Shown: one piece after another, positions 12,201-27,200 of the stretch
Layout: each line of letters opens with the position of its first letter
How positions within the stretch are numbered: position 1 is the first letter of the stretch
Assembly (NCBI GenBank): GCA_036873755.1
Contig: JAVTVY010018719.1
Coordinates: 16,900-80,899 of the forward strand
Direction: 5' to 3'
Length of the DNA stretch: 64,000 bases
DNA from: Hanleya hanleyi
Taxonomy: Eukaryota > Mollusca > Polyplacophora > Lepidopleurida > Hanleyidae
Made by a program: the position numbers and the translations under genes
Notes under the pieces: model-generated
Database searches by the model: none
The model's input: only the letters and a program-made list of their open reading frames with translations
Told to the model about the DNA's origin: nothing

Positions 12201-15200
12201 CTGACACGCACATTCTGCAGGAGACGGGTAGAAAGATAAGTTACCTGTTTCAGGGGTCTGGTAGCCAAAAACTTTGGGGTTTTTTTTCACGGTGTATTCA
12301 TTTTTGCTCTGAAAAACCTTCAAACTGTTCGCAGGGAACTGCTACATGTAACAGATTAATTATTGCATTATTAATTAGGTACAAATTAAACAATCTGGCC
12401 TCCATGTACTGGAAGATTTTGCTTATAAATGCAACATTACAAAAACAACTTTACTATTTTGTATCATTAGCGTACATGTATTCAGGTTACTGTTGGAAGG
12501 AGACCGTTGACAATTAATTATTTTTTTTCTAACATTTCAAGTGCTGCAGTGTGATGAAACTGTTCTATTCAAATCCAATTACTCGATCCAGCTCAAAACT
12601 TCAAAAAAAAGTTGTTCATAATTTTTTTTTTTTTTTTTGCTGAACATCGGGTTCTTCAGTTAAAGTGATACTAAACCCTCGGACAAAGTGAAGGTCAAAT
12701 GAAAGACAAATTTCAACTGTATCCAAATCTATTTTTACTTCATTTATACGATTTTTTCTAACCGGGTAAAAAGTACTTGACTTTTTGTATGGTAACTCAT
12801 ACATGTAAGTACCAAGACAATTTGAATCTTGCATTTAATTTAATTTCCTCGATTTTGGTGAAACATGTACATTGAAACAGTGGGTCTGTATTGAACCTCA
12901 CACACACACACACCTTAAACTTGAGTCAAGCATTTGAAAGTACATACAAGTTTAAAATATATGTATCCGGGCAGTGTGATGTCACCGGACCAAGATATGA
13001 TCGCAACAGACCACCATACATGCCATAGAACCCCATTCTTTATTTGCAGTTTACTCGGTCTAATAAAATCGTTAAAAATGACAAAAAATATTATCAGACA
13101 CTGTTTAAAATAGATTTTCATTTGATGTGAACTTTACTTGAGGGTTTATGATTACTTTATAACAAAATTTGTCAAAATACCATCGTGAAATTTATTCCAA
13201 TCATGCATGTATATCGTCAAATCGTTAAACTCAAATAAGCCTACATACCCAAGCTCCCGGCACAAGCCTTTTAGGAGGAATCCTGTCTCAATCGGATCCA
13301 TTAAGTCAACCTCGAGGGGTGAGGCATGCTAAAATCATTACAAATTGCATGGCACATTTCAACTGAGAAAAATGACAGATTTTCTCTCTGTACTTCGTAA
13401 CACCATAAAATACATCTTATTATACATTTGGACAAATTATTTGTTGTAAATCCTCGGCCCCGTGGGGCTTCCGGGGGATTGACCTGGGATGTCGTTGTGC
13501 ACAGCACAGGTCATGGTAAGAATAAGCCTCCGCTCCTCAGAGAGTTTGTCGTAAGAGGCGACTAACTGAGGCACTTGTGGGGTTCCCGGGTGTGAAAATG
13601 AATAGGACCCCACCCGTGTGGTTCCCGTGTGTGAAAAGGAATAGGACCCAACGCCGTGATATGACTGAAATATAGTTGAAACCGATGTTAAATCATATTC
13701 ACTCACTCACTCCTTGTAAATATTCAAAGAAAATACGTTGGGAAAGTAGCTAAATGTGCATATGATGAAGCTGTTCTCAGAGCTGTGTCCTACATGTATT
13801 CCAATATAAATTTCACAATAAGGCTATAACTGGCAGTGATAATATCAAATACTGATGTTCTGGAGTGGGAAGGTTGACCCTAACCTGCTGTTAGTATCTT
13901 ATTAGTAGCATATTAGATTGCTAAGAGAGATAATGTTGTAAAATTTAGCAGTCCCTAAAATAAATGACCTCATTTCATAAAGGTGTAATACATGTAGGTG
14001 TGTAGGGGGCTTCAGTTAGGTGTGTAAATGGTGCAGTTTGGTTTGGAGAGTATTAATTGATTCAGGACGGTGAGATTGTTGTAGTATTAATTTACCTGGT
14101 CAGCGGTGATGTGGACTGGAAATGTATCAACATATTGACGAGCCACAGCCTTGCTGTGAACTCCTCATTGGCTGTTGCTAAGCGACCCAGCATCAACAAG
14201 GGGAAATGTTTGAGGAGTGGAAAGGGTTGGGATTTGGCGTGTCGTCATATCTCAGGTATCGTGTGTTTGAAGCATATGAAGATGCACGAGGGAGGTGATC
14301 TTGATGACGGTGAGTTTTTCGTATTCTCCCCTCGATTCACAGCATTTTGCATCTTAGTCCCCGGGGCTGTTTCATAATTATTACCTCCCTGTGTACCACA
14401 TGTAATTAGTCTAATTTCAACATTCTTAATGATTTTCGTAGCTTACGAGAGAGAGAGGGAATTAGCTTCAATGCCACATAGCTTATGAATTCCCATTTGC
14501 TTTGCATGTACTTGGCTATCAATATCATTGATATGTCTAAATCAAGATGTGATGTACATGTAATTTATCATGACGTCTATAGCGTGTACTCCAATTATGT
14601 CATGACGGCTGACCAACATAAAATATATCACCTGGTCTCATTCACCTTTATTCAGAGTTATGAGGATCAGGAAATTAATTCTGAACAATATTGCTACCTT
14701 CAGCATAAGACCTTGCCCACAGAATCTGTGTGTACTCGTTTGCCCTTAGTGACGAATACATGACAGGGCTCACAATAAGCGTGCCCAGATGCAAAAATGC
14801 ATGAAAATTTTCTGAAGTGCATGGATAATGTATTTCTATTAAGATGGGTGCACAATTCAGCTAGAGGTGCATGTTAATAATTATGCCCCCTCCCCTTTTT
14901 GATTGGACGGAATCTCTTCGTATGTCTGTATGACATTTCAAGATGATATTGCGGCTACTATTTGATAACTTCAAAACTTGCATGGAAGCTGCTTAGTATT
15001 TTCCGAAGTGCACTGTCCGGTTTTTGTTCATGTTTCAATTATTTGACCCAGAGTTTCGGCCCTTTATCGTCAATGTCTGTTTAGGTTTGTCCAGCCCATA
15101 TGATATCTCGGTTACTACTTTATGAACAACATTGAAACTTGCATGGAAGATGCTTTTTTCTTTTTTTTCTTTTTACCCCTTTCGGTGATTTTTCACAGAC

Positions 15201-18200
15201 TTGTCCCTTCCTTGACTACTTCAACATTTGCTAAAGTACTGTTGTCTGGGCAGTATCTCCTTTATTAATTCCTGAAGAAGTTAGAAATTCTTGTACTAAA
15301 TGCTTGGTATTATGTAGGTGTCCACTTTCATGCTTTACCTGTTTTAATGATTTCAATGAGTTATGGCCATTTATCATCTATATCATTGACTTATTTATAT
15401 ATGTACATTTTTTTCTGTGTTTTCCATATCTGATTAAGAGAACATTTGAACATTTGCAATGTCATTTATTTATTATTATTATTTATTTATTTCTGTGATA
15501 AATTGTATCCCATAATATTTAATCCAATTCCTTGTCAAATGTTATCTTTTATCTGTGACTCACCGGGACACATACATGTACACCTTTGATGTGAACTATT
15601 CTTTCATTCATCCCTTCTACCCCCATATGTCCAGCTTGTGTATTGTGAGTCCAGTTATAGATTGTCAGTATTATAACAATCTGGCCAGCCTGTTCAATTC
15701 ACACTGCTGTTTACCTGAGGGAACAATGCAGTTCAAAGACTCTAAGCCCAGTTAATGGCTTTATGCTGGCAAGTTGAATAATTGAATAGCCTTCCTTGTT
15801 GAGTATGTTCGATACAGCTTTTCTCATTATACATAATGGATTTGTTTGATTTCAGAAGTTACCCATCATCATTAAATGTTGTTGCGGTTGTTTGTCAAAA
15901 ACTCAGATCTTTCATGCACAATAACGAAGCTTCAGTTCCACTGGAGAATAAGGAACGGAGTCCAAGAATAGGGGTACATGTAACAGTTGGAATTTCGAGT
16001 AAACCATATTTGAAAGTTTTGCTGGAAAAGTGATCGGATGAGATGATGAAAATAGGCAAGATGGGCAATAATAGAAAATATCCTGTTGAGCATGTTGTTC
16101 ATATTCAATTTTTTTAAAGTTTCTTTCTTCACATCTGTGCAATAATGAACTACTGTCTGTCTCACAATATGAGCCTCAGAGGGAATGGGATTTTCGGCAA
16201 TAGCCTATATCAGAATAAATTTTTCTCAGAGCAGTGAAATTCCTCACAGTATCTGTATGTAATTTGCAGTGATGTATTTAGTAATCTGAGTTGCAGGTCT
16301 AGAAAGAATACCTACAGGTCTACTATCCTAGCACTTCAGGCCGGGGGTCTGGGGCCCGCCTAGGGCCCCTGCCGCTAGAGCTCCTAGACGCTCTCTCCTG
16401 CATTCTAAGCCATTTCTGGGCATTAAATTTGACTTCGCAACATGCTATATTTCAGTATGTTCTAACTATTAATCAGTAAAATGTTACAAATTTTTTTCAC
16501 CAAAATTGTTTAATCAATACATGTAAAACCACAATACATGTAAAACCACTTGCAACCAGAGGATTAAAGGGCATTTGCCGCTACAGCTCCCCAGCATGTA
16601 TGAAATGATGTTCATATACACACCCACTTTCTCGGTGTGTCCTGACATAAATTAACTATATAATTAATGAGAAATACCCTTCCCATTGAAGTGAAGCTTT
16701 CCCATTCCAGTGAAGCTTCAACTGAACAGAGTAAATGGAGAAAACCGCCGCCTACTCGTCAGCACAGCAAAAAAAATAAAAAAACAACATTGTGTTGTTG
16801 TTGTTGTGTTGTCGTAAATTCGCTCGAGTTTTGACGAGTTTTCGCGTCTAAACGAAGTTCCAATCGCACATTGAAGGCCTTTGGCATTGGGTCAAAACAA
16901 TCGAAAGGTACTTATAATTTCCCTACAGCTCATTTGCTACATGTATGTAAAGAATGCTTGAAATGAAACATGTGGGGCCCGGCGTGTCACTTGGGTCAGC
17001 TATGGAATCGTCTATTGTCTCCGCTCCCCTCTAGAGGAGGTTTTGGGTCAGGTTCATTTCATGTTGATGCTGGCGAAAGGGGGAGACGGGCTATTAAGAT
17101 TCCTGGTAAATTTAAACTGACTGCCAGACTGTTGTTGTATCTATAAAAGTTTATCTGAACAGACTTCTACTTTCTACAAACAGCCATCTACTTTAAAATA
17201 TAATGAAACCCCTGATGCCAGTCGTTTTGGCCGATCAGTGATATTGAAAATACTAAGTTTCGTAGGACCACGGAAGGCTGGAATGTTCAACAGTGCATTT
17301 AAAAATGGCGGGCACCTGGCACCACGTGTGTTGTCATTTATGGTTTTATCGGGGCAAATTTAAGCAGCTAGACGACGAATTGATAGCGTGTAACTAAGTA
17401 AATAAAACAATGGACATACCTATGCCTGCGTTGCTTTGTTGTTTGCTGAAAGCTTCCATCAAGCTGAGCTGGCGAGAGCGATGCATGTTGAAAGGCACGT
17501 CTCATCAGTCGTCGCATCTTCATCCCGGTACAGGTCCCCATGACGACAGGGAATTCCGGAACGGGCAAAGACAGCAAGGACTTCTGATTGGATGATATTC
17601 GGATTACATCGCGAGTATAACGAAAGTCGGGCGCGGTTGGAAGTACAGTAAATGCCGACTGGATTCTATAGATTTCCCTTATATTTCGTGCTATGGGAGC
17701 TTTACTGAATAATAAATCTTATTTTGTAAACACCAGGTAACGTAAGTTTTTACCCATTTTACCGCGAAAAACACAGGGCGGAAAATAATATGGGCCGATT
17801 TTATTTTTTGGCTGTTGAAAAAGTTGCCGGTCTAACGTGAAAAGTTGCCGGGGAAAAAGACCGGCGACCGGCACCTAAATACATCAGTGAATTTGTGCTT
17901 TTTTTATTCCGAAACCCCAAGGAAATCTATTCGGAATCAAAGATAATCTACAATACCTCGCATTCAGCACAATCACGTTGGACCTGCAATGTTGTAAAAT
18001 GGGACTGGCAGCTATGACGTCATAATATAACGTGCAAAATTGTCAGGGCAAAATTAGTGTTGGTGAATTTGACACGTCTTGGTTGGATTTTCATGAAATC
18101 CCAGGATAAAAATGCACAAATAATGTTCAGATAATAAGCGAAATCTCAGTGCTCTGAGGAAAACTGGCTCCGATATATTGCTGAAAACCCCATTCTATCG

Positions 18201-21200
18201 TTATGCGAGACAGAAAGACAGTACATCTGGTAGCATTTTAGAAATCTTTATTTAATTTTATGCCAATGTATTATTTAACCCTGAGAAAAAAAAAGAGTAA
18301 ATGCAAATATAAAAGATTCTGTAAGATTACTTGTTTAACAAATATATACATGTAGGTTAGTGAGTATATGATACACATATCTAACCCAATCAGATTGTGA
18401 TATTTATTTTCCCCATGATATTGCTTTGTTTGTCTCTCTTGTACCCCCAGCTGTAGGTCACGGATGATCTGAGGATATAATTATCTACCTCTAAAACACC
18501 TGCCCAGTGCAGATTTGCATGTAGGTTATTTGCAGTACTGAGAAACATGGGAGGTGTAAAGATTTGTCTCTGCTATTGGGCAATATTTCCTCTCTCTGCA
18601 CAGTAGTTTATAATCCTACATATGGAATCCTGGGTGATAATATGAGCTAATATAGTCTGCTAATTTAAACCCTGTCAGTCCATCCAATTTTCACTTCTCA
18701 GGTCTCAAACAGGCAGGTTCGGCTGAATACCTGTTTCATTAATTGTCCGAATTCATTAGTCATTCTTTTCGGCCCATGCCAGTTAGCAGTGAGCCCGGGG
18801 AGTGGCCCTTTGTTCCCCTGTGGTGACAGGAGACCCTTTTGTTCTGCCTGGGTTGATATAAGGTGGCAGTTGGTCCAGTGGGGGCAGTCTGTCAGCCTGA
18901 GCCCTGCAGTGTAAAATGCTAGTCAATAGGTGAGAGCCAGCCATAAGGTGTGTCCTTGTCTGCAGGCAGTGCTGTCCCAGTTGAACACTGCTACACTGCA
19001 CTCTGCTGCTGCTGCCATTATTCGCTCATGCTTCTTTGTGAAGAGAACTTCACTGCACCTTTGCTGTAACACAAAGGGTAGCATGGAATAAAGGGTTTGT
19101 GATGCCCAAGTTCCCTGCTTATTAAGGTGGGAGTTTTGCCAGACTCTACTGACTGAGGACAACCTTGGAACTCCGATCTTGGGGGGAAGAAAAAGAACTT
19201 CATCTACTTGTACATATATAAGGATGGAAGAACATCACGATGAGAATTCTACGGGCATGGCTGAAGATTCAGGTGAGAATGGTAGAATGGTTCTATTCGA
19301 TTGGTTCTAAGGGGGAGGGATTTCATTTCTCAACCCGGTTCAGACATGTATGTATTTGTACATGTAGTTGACCTGTCCCTACCTGAAATGTCCTTTGTTA
19401 ACATTAAAGTAAAGTGACTAAGCCTTGTCAAAAAAATCTCATTTTTGACTTAAAATTTACTTAAGAGAAATTATGTTTGTATTTGCTAAGTTACAGCTTC
19501 TGGTTATTCCAGTGAATATTATCAGTTCTTTGTTTTGATACTCACACAAAGAAAATCATTCACTCTTCAATGTGTCAATTCAGATAGATATCATGTGTAA
19601 TAAGTTGCTATTAAGACTGGAACTAAGAAATCAAATATTGCACAATTGCAGGAAATTCAGTGTTTTAAGTTACTGGTGGCAAAACAGTATCTTAAGTTAC
19701 TGTGCCTTTGTCCTATTCGTTTGGTTCCATGGAACTTTACACAAGTACATATTTGATCAATTTGGAGGATTGGTTGATTCTGCACAAAGTACATGAATGG
19801 TAAATGAACTTCCCACCTTGATTGAATGTAGAATTAATTGGGGATGAGCAGGAAATTGATGGCATTATTCCCAAACTAACATTCTGAGACCATAATAATT
19901 CATATATAATTCTATGCTACATGTATACACCAGTGATACCCCCCACCCCACCCCTCCCTCATCCTTCCCTTCGTACATGTATTCCCATCCAGTTATGTTC
20001 AGTGCTTCTGAAAGAAGTAAGAAGCAGATTGGCCAGGCCTGGACAAAGTTTGCGTCACCTTGTGTAAAGATTCATGCTGGAATGACAAAGTTGAAGCATA
20101 ATTCAGGGGTTGAAATAACCAAGTCGCCAGCTCGCCATTTGCGACCATACAGCCATTTTGGCAAATACAGAATAACAGACTACTCGCCATTTGGCTCCTG
20201 AAACTTTTTGAACAAGTTTGCATATTTTTAGTCAGTCTAAATGTGAACCATTTTTAATTCCAAAATATTGTTTGAAAAATGTCCACTTACAGATTAGGGG
20301 ACATAAACTATCAAGGTCCAGTGATTTAGTCACGAGCATGTCAGTGGTCAGGTTTCATTCCAAAAGTAAAAGTGTGCTTTTGTTGTTGTTGTAAATCACA
20401 CTCCCAATATACTCCTCAAGGTGGAGTTTTGTGCCCTTTGCACAGATACTGTGGTCATAATATGCTCTTATATATTACTTGAGATCCTTTGCTTTATGCT
20501 GTTCTGGTCAACAACTTCAACTGCTCATCATCAAAAATATCGTTTGCAGTTATTTGCATCAGACCATAAGAGCACATGGTACATGAAAATGCATGAAATT
20601 GCGGATTTGAGAAAAATCCAGAAGTGGACTTTGGAAATAGTTGCAATATTCAGTGTTCTTACTTGAATTTGTTACTTATAAGTCTACAAAGGGGAATATA
20701 ATGTTAGAAAAAACCTACATAAACACAGAGCAACAAAAGTGATGTGTTCTCGTTCACCAATATAAAAAAAGTATTGTCTTAAACAACTTGAATGATTCCA
20801 GAGTAATATATTAAAATAAAGAAAGTAAATTAACACTGTATCAATTGTCGCTCTATTGAAAAAAGAAGTAGCCCCTAAAAAAATTTTGGACCCCAGAAAT
20901 TTTCACCTTTGGGGTCAATGGCTTCTTGGCAATAAGCAAACATATCAACGTAGATATGCAAAATGTGTTGTGCAAAATAATTATCTGGGTGAATCAACAG
21001 TGGTCCAAGATGTACATATAAGAGAAGGTGAATGCTATGTGTTGAATGTTGTGGAATATTGGATCTGTGCCAGATCTGATTGCAGGTATATACACCAGGT
21101 ACAGTTGGCTTTTCCTTTGATCTCGGCCAGCCTGGAAATGTCTTCTGAAATTGATTCCACCATGCCGGCAATTGGCTCACTGCTGAGGAAGTTCCAGCGA

Positions 21201-24200
21201 AATTGGCAAAATCAAGCGCTTTATGCCTGGTTCCGAGAAGCTTTGCTGCCTGGAACTCCGGGTGTGGCTGTCGACCCATGTGTGAGTCAAAGACACCTGA
21301 TATCGCTTCGACAGCTTTGAGCATAGCCAACTGATGGGAAAATGATAACTAATCCATTCCTTAATGTGCACAATTTTCATGCAGGTTTGCCTTAAAAGAA
21401 GGAAAAAATTCTGCATTGATGTTGGGTAAATCTGTTTTGGAAATATTGTTTAATTTTTGCTTAAAGGAAAAGTTCGGGTTTGGTTGCCTTTAATACATAT
21501 TAATACAACTCACCAAATTAAACCCAAAAGATATATTTTCTCATTTTCAAAAAAAAATTTGAAGGAGTACTAATCATTTTAAAACTGCGAACTCGCAGAG
21601 ACAGAGTGCCGCCATTGTGTCGTATCCAGAAGGCGGATATGACGTAGGGAAAAGGCTTTGGAACTCTTCTGTCTGTTTGGGTAATATACGTGAAGCACGG
21701 AGTCTTCAGTCGAAATTGAGTGAAATGTCGACGAGCGGCAGTTCCGAGTCCAGCGGTGAAAGCGACGAGGAAGCTGTGTTTGGTCTTATCAGGGCTACCA
21801 ATTCTAGCCGAAACGCTCAGATACGGAGATCAAAGCTGCGGGGATGATAGCAGCTCTAAAGCGAGACAGGCCACGAAATGAAGACAGAAGCCCGCATGGA
21901 AAATTTAGTACATGTATGGTGCCGGTGCACACGTTGCTCTCATCGACGGCTTACGGGAGAGATTGAGTGTCTTCGCTGTTGGGAGAGCGAAGAAAGCCGC
22001 GCTCTGGCAACTAGAAATGAAAATGGTATGAGCTATTAAATATTTGAAGTAATTCTTGCCAATTTTTACACCGTCAAACTTGCATCTTAGCACACGCAGC
22101 CCAATGCTACCTCCATATGTCTGCCTTCCGCTTACGTCACACTGTTTTACATAGTTTTACTCCTATTGGCTAAAATAGGTCACGTGACAATACAATGGCG
22201 CTTTCCTGGAGTTTGGTAAATTTGACGGTATCACAGCATTTGGTTAACTATTTCTGTGTTAAAATAAATTCCAAAAATAAAAAAAAAAATACAGTTGAAT
22301 ACCATTTGACTAGCTCTTTCAGTTGAAATATAGCTTTACCATACCCGAACCTTTCCTTTAATATCTACAGCATACTGTCTGACCACTGGTGTGCTGTGTT
22401 CTTGCTCCATCTAAATTCTTCAACTTGGGGTTTAAGAAGCGTTATTGAGGAACTGTTAGTTGAAGTAGTGAGCAGATAGATGTGTTTATTATCAGATCAG
22501 TATGGATTCTAGAGACTAGTACAGCAGTGCGTCAATCAAATGTGCTGTACTGACTGGGCTGATCAGTGTTCAGGATAAGTTAACAGGAACAGTCAGAGGG
22601 CACTCGTGTCCTGGCACATGTAGGCACATTCAGATATGACTGAAACATTGTTGAAAATGGTGTTAACTCCTACTCACTCACTCAAAATGCCTGGATTGCA
22701 GAAATATTGGCAGTCCTAAAACTCACAGAAGCCCTACAAAAGGGAAAGTAATCTTTGTGCCTGATGCAAAGTTGCGTGTTTGCCAGCTCTACACAAGTTA
22801 TGACCTTGTTACAGAAATGAGATGATTAGGGTCTATGTACATGTAGAAGCCTGTATGTTGAATTGGTCGTTAGAAAATATCATAGATATGACTACATAGA
22901 CCATTTTCCCAGAACGATTACGGTCAGTTGAGACGATCAATTCACCTAACTCAACCTTCACAATGGGGAGCTAATTCTTTGCGAGCTTTCAGAGCATTCT
23001 GGGATTTGGTTTGAACCACTCAATGGTACATCTGGTATTCCGGGATAATGGTTGTTGAGCACGTTTATTTCGAATGGTCCTTCCAAATGATCCCCACACT
23101 CCTTACTTTTATATGTTAAATGGTTTTGACAGTTTAGAACTGTTTCCTGTTTTTGAGAATGAATAGAATGAATGTCTGAATAGAACAAAATAAACTCCAT
23201 TATCACGCCTGTTTGGAAATTGCAAAGATCAGGATAATTTGATCCATGATGTCAGAGAGAGAGAGATTCCATGATGTCAGTCTGATTACAATCTATTGTA
23301 GCAGTTGTTCCAGACGACATTGTAACACTGAGAACGTCGCAAAGCGACAACTGAGCTTTGCTGTGTGAAGTACAATGTACATGTACGTCACAATACGATG
23401 CCCCACATCAATGTTGAATACTTGATCGTAATCAGACTCTGATGTCAGAGGTTATGACTTGAATGTGTTTCCCACCACATCTGATTTATCGTGTTAAAAA
23501 TTCTACTTTTTACGCGTTTTTTTGAAGGAAAATACATGTATGAACTTGTTATTCACAAAACTTCTCTGTATTCAAAGTGTAAAGGGGGTATTTGGTAGGA
23601 CCTTTTAAAGATGGCAGCAAATCTACTAAAGATGAAATTTCTAACTTTCGAAAGTTCAATATTTTCCTTCGAGCAGTGTCATTGGTCACTGCCTTTCGAG
23701 CAGTGTCATTGGTCATTGCCTGTGCACAATATACCTCATCAGGTCATTGAACATATTTATCTTTTACATGTATCTTGGTCGTAGACACACAAAACTGATG
23801 CGAGTAGCAAGCAGGCTGATGCGAGTAGCAAGCAGGATCAATTTATTCCCACCCCAGAAATTGATGCGATATTATTCCTTTAGATTATGTGCCATTCTAT
23901 TGGCCATTCTAATGCAGCATTATTCGTCATTCTGTTCAAATTATTGAGCAGGTATTGGGGTGAAAGACTGGTTATATTTTATTCATGGGCCCTGCAGCTG
24001 CGTGAAGAAAGTAGCAGAGAGAGAGACTAACGTTATGGTTTTATCGGAGAAAAGTGGGCGATAGATTCAATAGTCTGCTACGCTTGTTAACTAGTGACAT
24101 GGCCAGAACCCATTGGTGTATTGATCAGTCTTTACCTGGCCAAGGTGTTCTCCCACAGTTAACGAGGATGATCATCTGAATTGCAGACCTCCTGTCTCTT

Positions 24201-27200
24201 GTAACTGGCTTCAATATTTTATCACTCCAGTCGCTATTGCTAGCACAATTGCCATTTTATCCCTTCAAAAATTCAATCACAGGAAGTGAAATTTCCCACC
24301 TTAAAATCTGGAGGTGATCAAATTTATTTGAACAAAGTTGACAAAATGTTTCAAAATCATGTATATAATCCATTATTTCTTTGTTATTCCATTGATTTTA
24401 GTGGATGATTGAAGTTTGATAGCAGGATTTAATTATCACCAGGTTTCACTTCTTGTGTTTTCATGGCATTCTCCAAATCCTGGACTTTAATCTGAATTGA
24501 GTGTTTGTGATCCTGAATATTTCCAGGCAATGAGCAGTCTGTTAGTGTTGTCTGGCACAAACTGACTATTTTTCAGGTACAAGAGTCTACTAAATTAACA
24601 ATACATGTATGCATTTCACCATGTTCACTCCTTAGAAACTAGAGTAGAAATATTATTTTGTGGGACATTTGACAGGATATTTTGACAGTCCCACTGGCTG
24701 GGTGTAATGGTATGTTTTTGCGGAATTATCTTTGAATATCTTTCAGTTATTTTATGTTACCAGTTTTGTTTGCTCTTTCTACTTACACATAAAATAATTA
24801 AGTACATGCATGGCAATAAAAACAAGTACAGGTTATCATTAATGTGGACAATAGTAAATAAAAAAATGATAAACACACTTATCTGTAGCTGGCTAGCATA
24901 TTCTTCATTCACCACTCGAATAAATAAAGTACACTGCAGGGATGAAACCAGTTCTGCATTGTTTACATTATGTGAACAGACTACAAAACGGACAATGATG
25001 CGGAATCGGTGGAAAGCTTGAGAACAAATGCTTCGAGATATCTGACCATTGTCATTCTATGGCTGGTCATGCTTTCTCATGATCTTGTTCTCTCGATAAT
25101 TGTATGGATATGACAAACAAGAGAATGTCTAGTTGAAAATGGGCATGATTGGATATCAATGCAAGAAAGCCTGTCTAATATGGTTTGTGCAAATGTCTTT
25201 TCTTTCCTCGCTCTATTGTCGTACCCGACCCATCAATATAATTGCTAAATGGTATCTAAGTAAACCATTCTGGTGGTGTTTTTTTGCCCTCTCCCTTAGT
25301 GGAAGCCTTTATTGTTGGGTCGTGACGTTGGGAATAGTAGACGTCGTGGAACTGTTGGCTTAGACAATGAAATGGCAGAATGTCGTTTCCAGCCTTCGTT
25401 GATTTTAGCTCCTGGAATTGATTCTCCACCGCTTGACAAATACAACCTGTATCGATGTTCCTTTCTACTGTTTTCTGCCATAAACCGTTTCCGTGGGATA
25501 TTGACAGCGATCGTTGCCATTTCGTTTCATGGAGGGATAACATTCAAATCCCAGGACATGATTTTTTTCCCCCCTCAGTCTGTGCAATTTGATTTTGCAT
25601 CGATACATGTACCTGCAGCTATATGGTTGGGTGATAAGATGTAACTTTCTGGTTGGATGCAACTCTTTGATTAATTGATCAGATGTAACTTTCTGGTTCA
25701 TCACTGGTAAACCAGAATAGACAATTGTGAAGTAGTATTTCTCATGTGCATTCAAGAAAATATCCAAAGTAGATGCTTAGATTGAGAATTTTAAGACTAT
25801 TTTATTAAGGGATTTTTCCTCGTTACTGAGCATCCTACAGCAGTGATGTCATCGAAGTATTTGCATTCCAAACAAGTCCATATTTGTAGGTGGTTATTAT
25901 AAAGTATTATGTAATTCTTGCATATTAAGTGATTTGCTTTTGAAGAAATGCTTTTGTACATCCAAGGACATAGCATATAGTACATACTTGTGGATCCATT
26001 TATAGTATTGATATTTGAAGCCATTTCTCTGCCTTGCACTGATCGATTTACAGCTTCTCATCTGCAAGCCTGATGTCATTAAAGCTGGCTGATTTTGGTT
26101 GGCAATGGACAGTGAATGAACATTGTTACTTCAGTCAGACCAGATGGCTGGCAAGGTTCAAGTAGCCATTCACCCAGGGGAGGAAGTGGCTATGATCATC
26201 TCCTTTACCTGTGCATGCCAACTGAACAAAACAAGAGGCATGCTCATGAAATTACAGTAATGAGCCTGTGAGGGTGACTTGATTGACCCCTGGCCTCTGG
26301 TCATGTGGCCATGAGGGTAGAACAATGACAGCTGGTCATCCAAACTTTGTGTCAAACCATCAGGTAAATGCAGATCTCTTGTCTGCGCCTTTTCAGGTGG
26401 CAGTTCTGGCCGCAGAGCAGGATGCGGCCGGCAATAAAGTCTCCACTAGGGCTGAAGTGCTAGTTAATTCCCTTTGTTGTTCGCCATGGTTTTACGGCTC
26501 CAGTTTGCAGCAGGAGGCAGAGGCGGGCTTTTCATTGAAGTCGCTGAACCATGAGATTTGTCAGCCACTGGGCTTTGTATGGCTTGAGCACAGTACTCCT
26601 TCCAAGAGTCACATTCATAGAACATGTAGTATTTAATGGTCTTCAGATGTTGTTGAGGCAGTTTTATGAGTGGTCTCTCTACTTCCTGCTTTTATAGCTT
26701 CATGGACTTCATACCTTCAGGAGACTATAATTTCTCTCAACAGCCTGGTGTGCGACAATCAACTTGATTTACAGTGGTGACAAAAAAAAAGAATGTGAAA
26801 ATGCAGCTACTCGGTTCTGAACCTTGGCCATTGCATGTCTTTGTTCCATCATTGACCATGTCCTGGCTGGTATAATAGGTATAAATTGGCTCTTACCTTT
26901 TGAATGTATGCTTTAATTTAGACCGTGGTTAGAATTCTGTGTACATGTATAATATTGCTGGTCTTGTGTAGGCAGTGTCTGTCCAAGTCTTTGTTTCCGG
27001 CCCCTTGACTGATGGCTGTGTTCTCCCAGGTAGCCAACTCCCTCGAGGCCTTAATCATACAAGGAAAGCTGAAGTAATTAATACTGTGCAGCCAGTTGAA
27101 AGAGCTTTCTCCTATTGCATGATGGTGATAATCAGCTTGGTGGCTATAATTGTGGGAGCCCCGATTACTCCTATTGCTGCTGTGCCAGAGGAACTGGCTT

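Noticed and set aside
17368..17595. Overlapping plus and minus ORFs of 61-69 codons
   Set aside because: Short, overlapping antisense, no motif; the less AT-rich composition alone does not support a gene.
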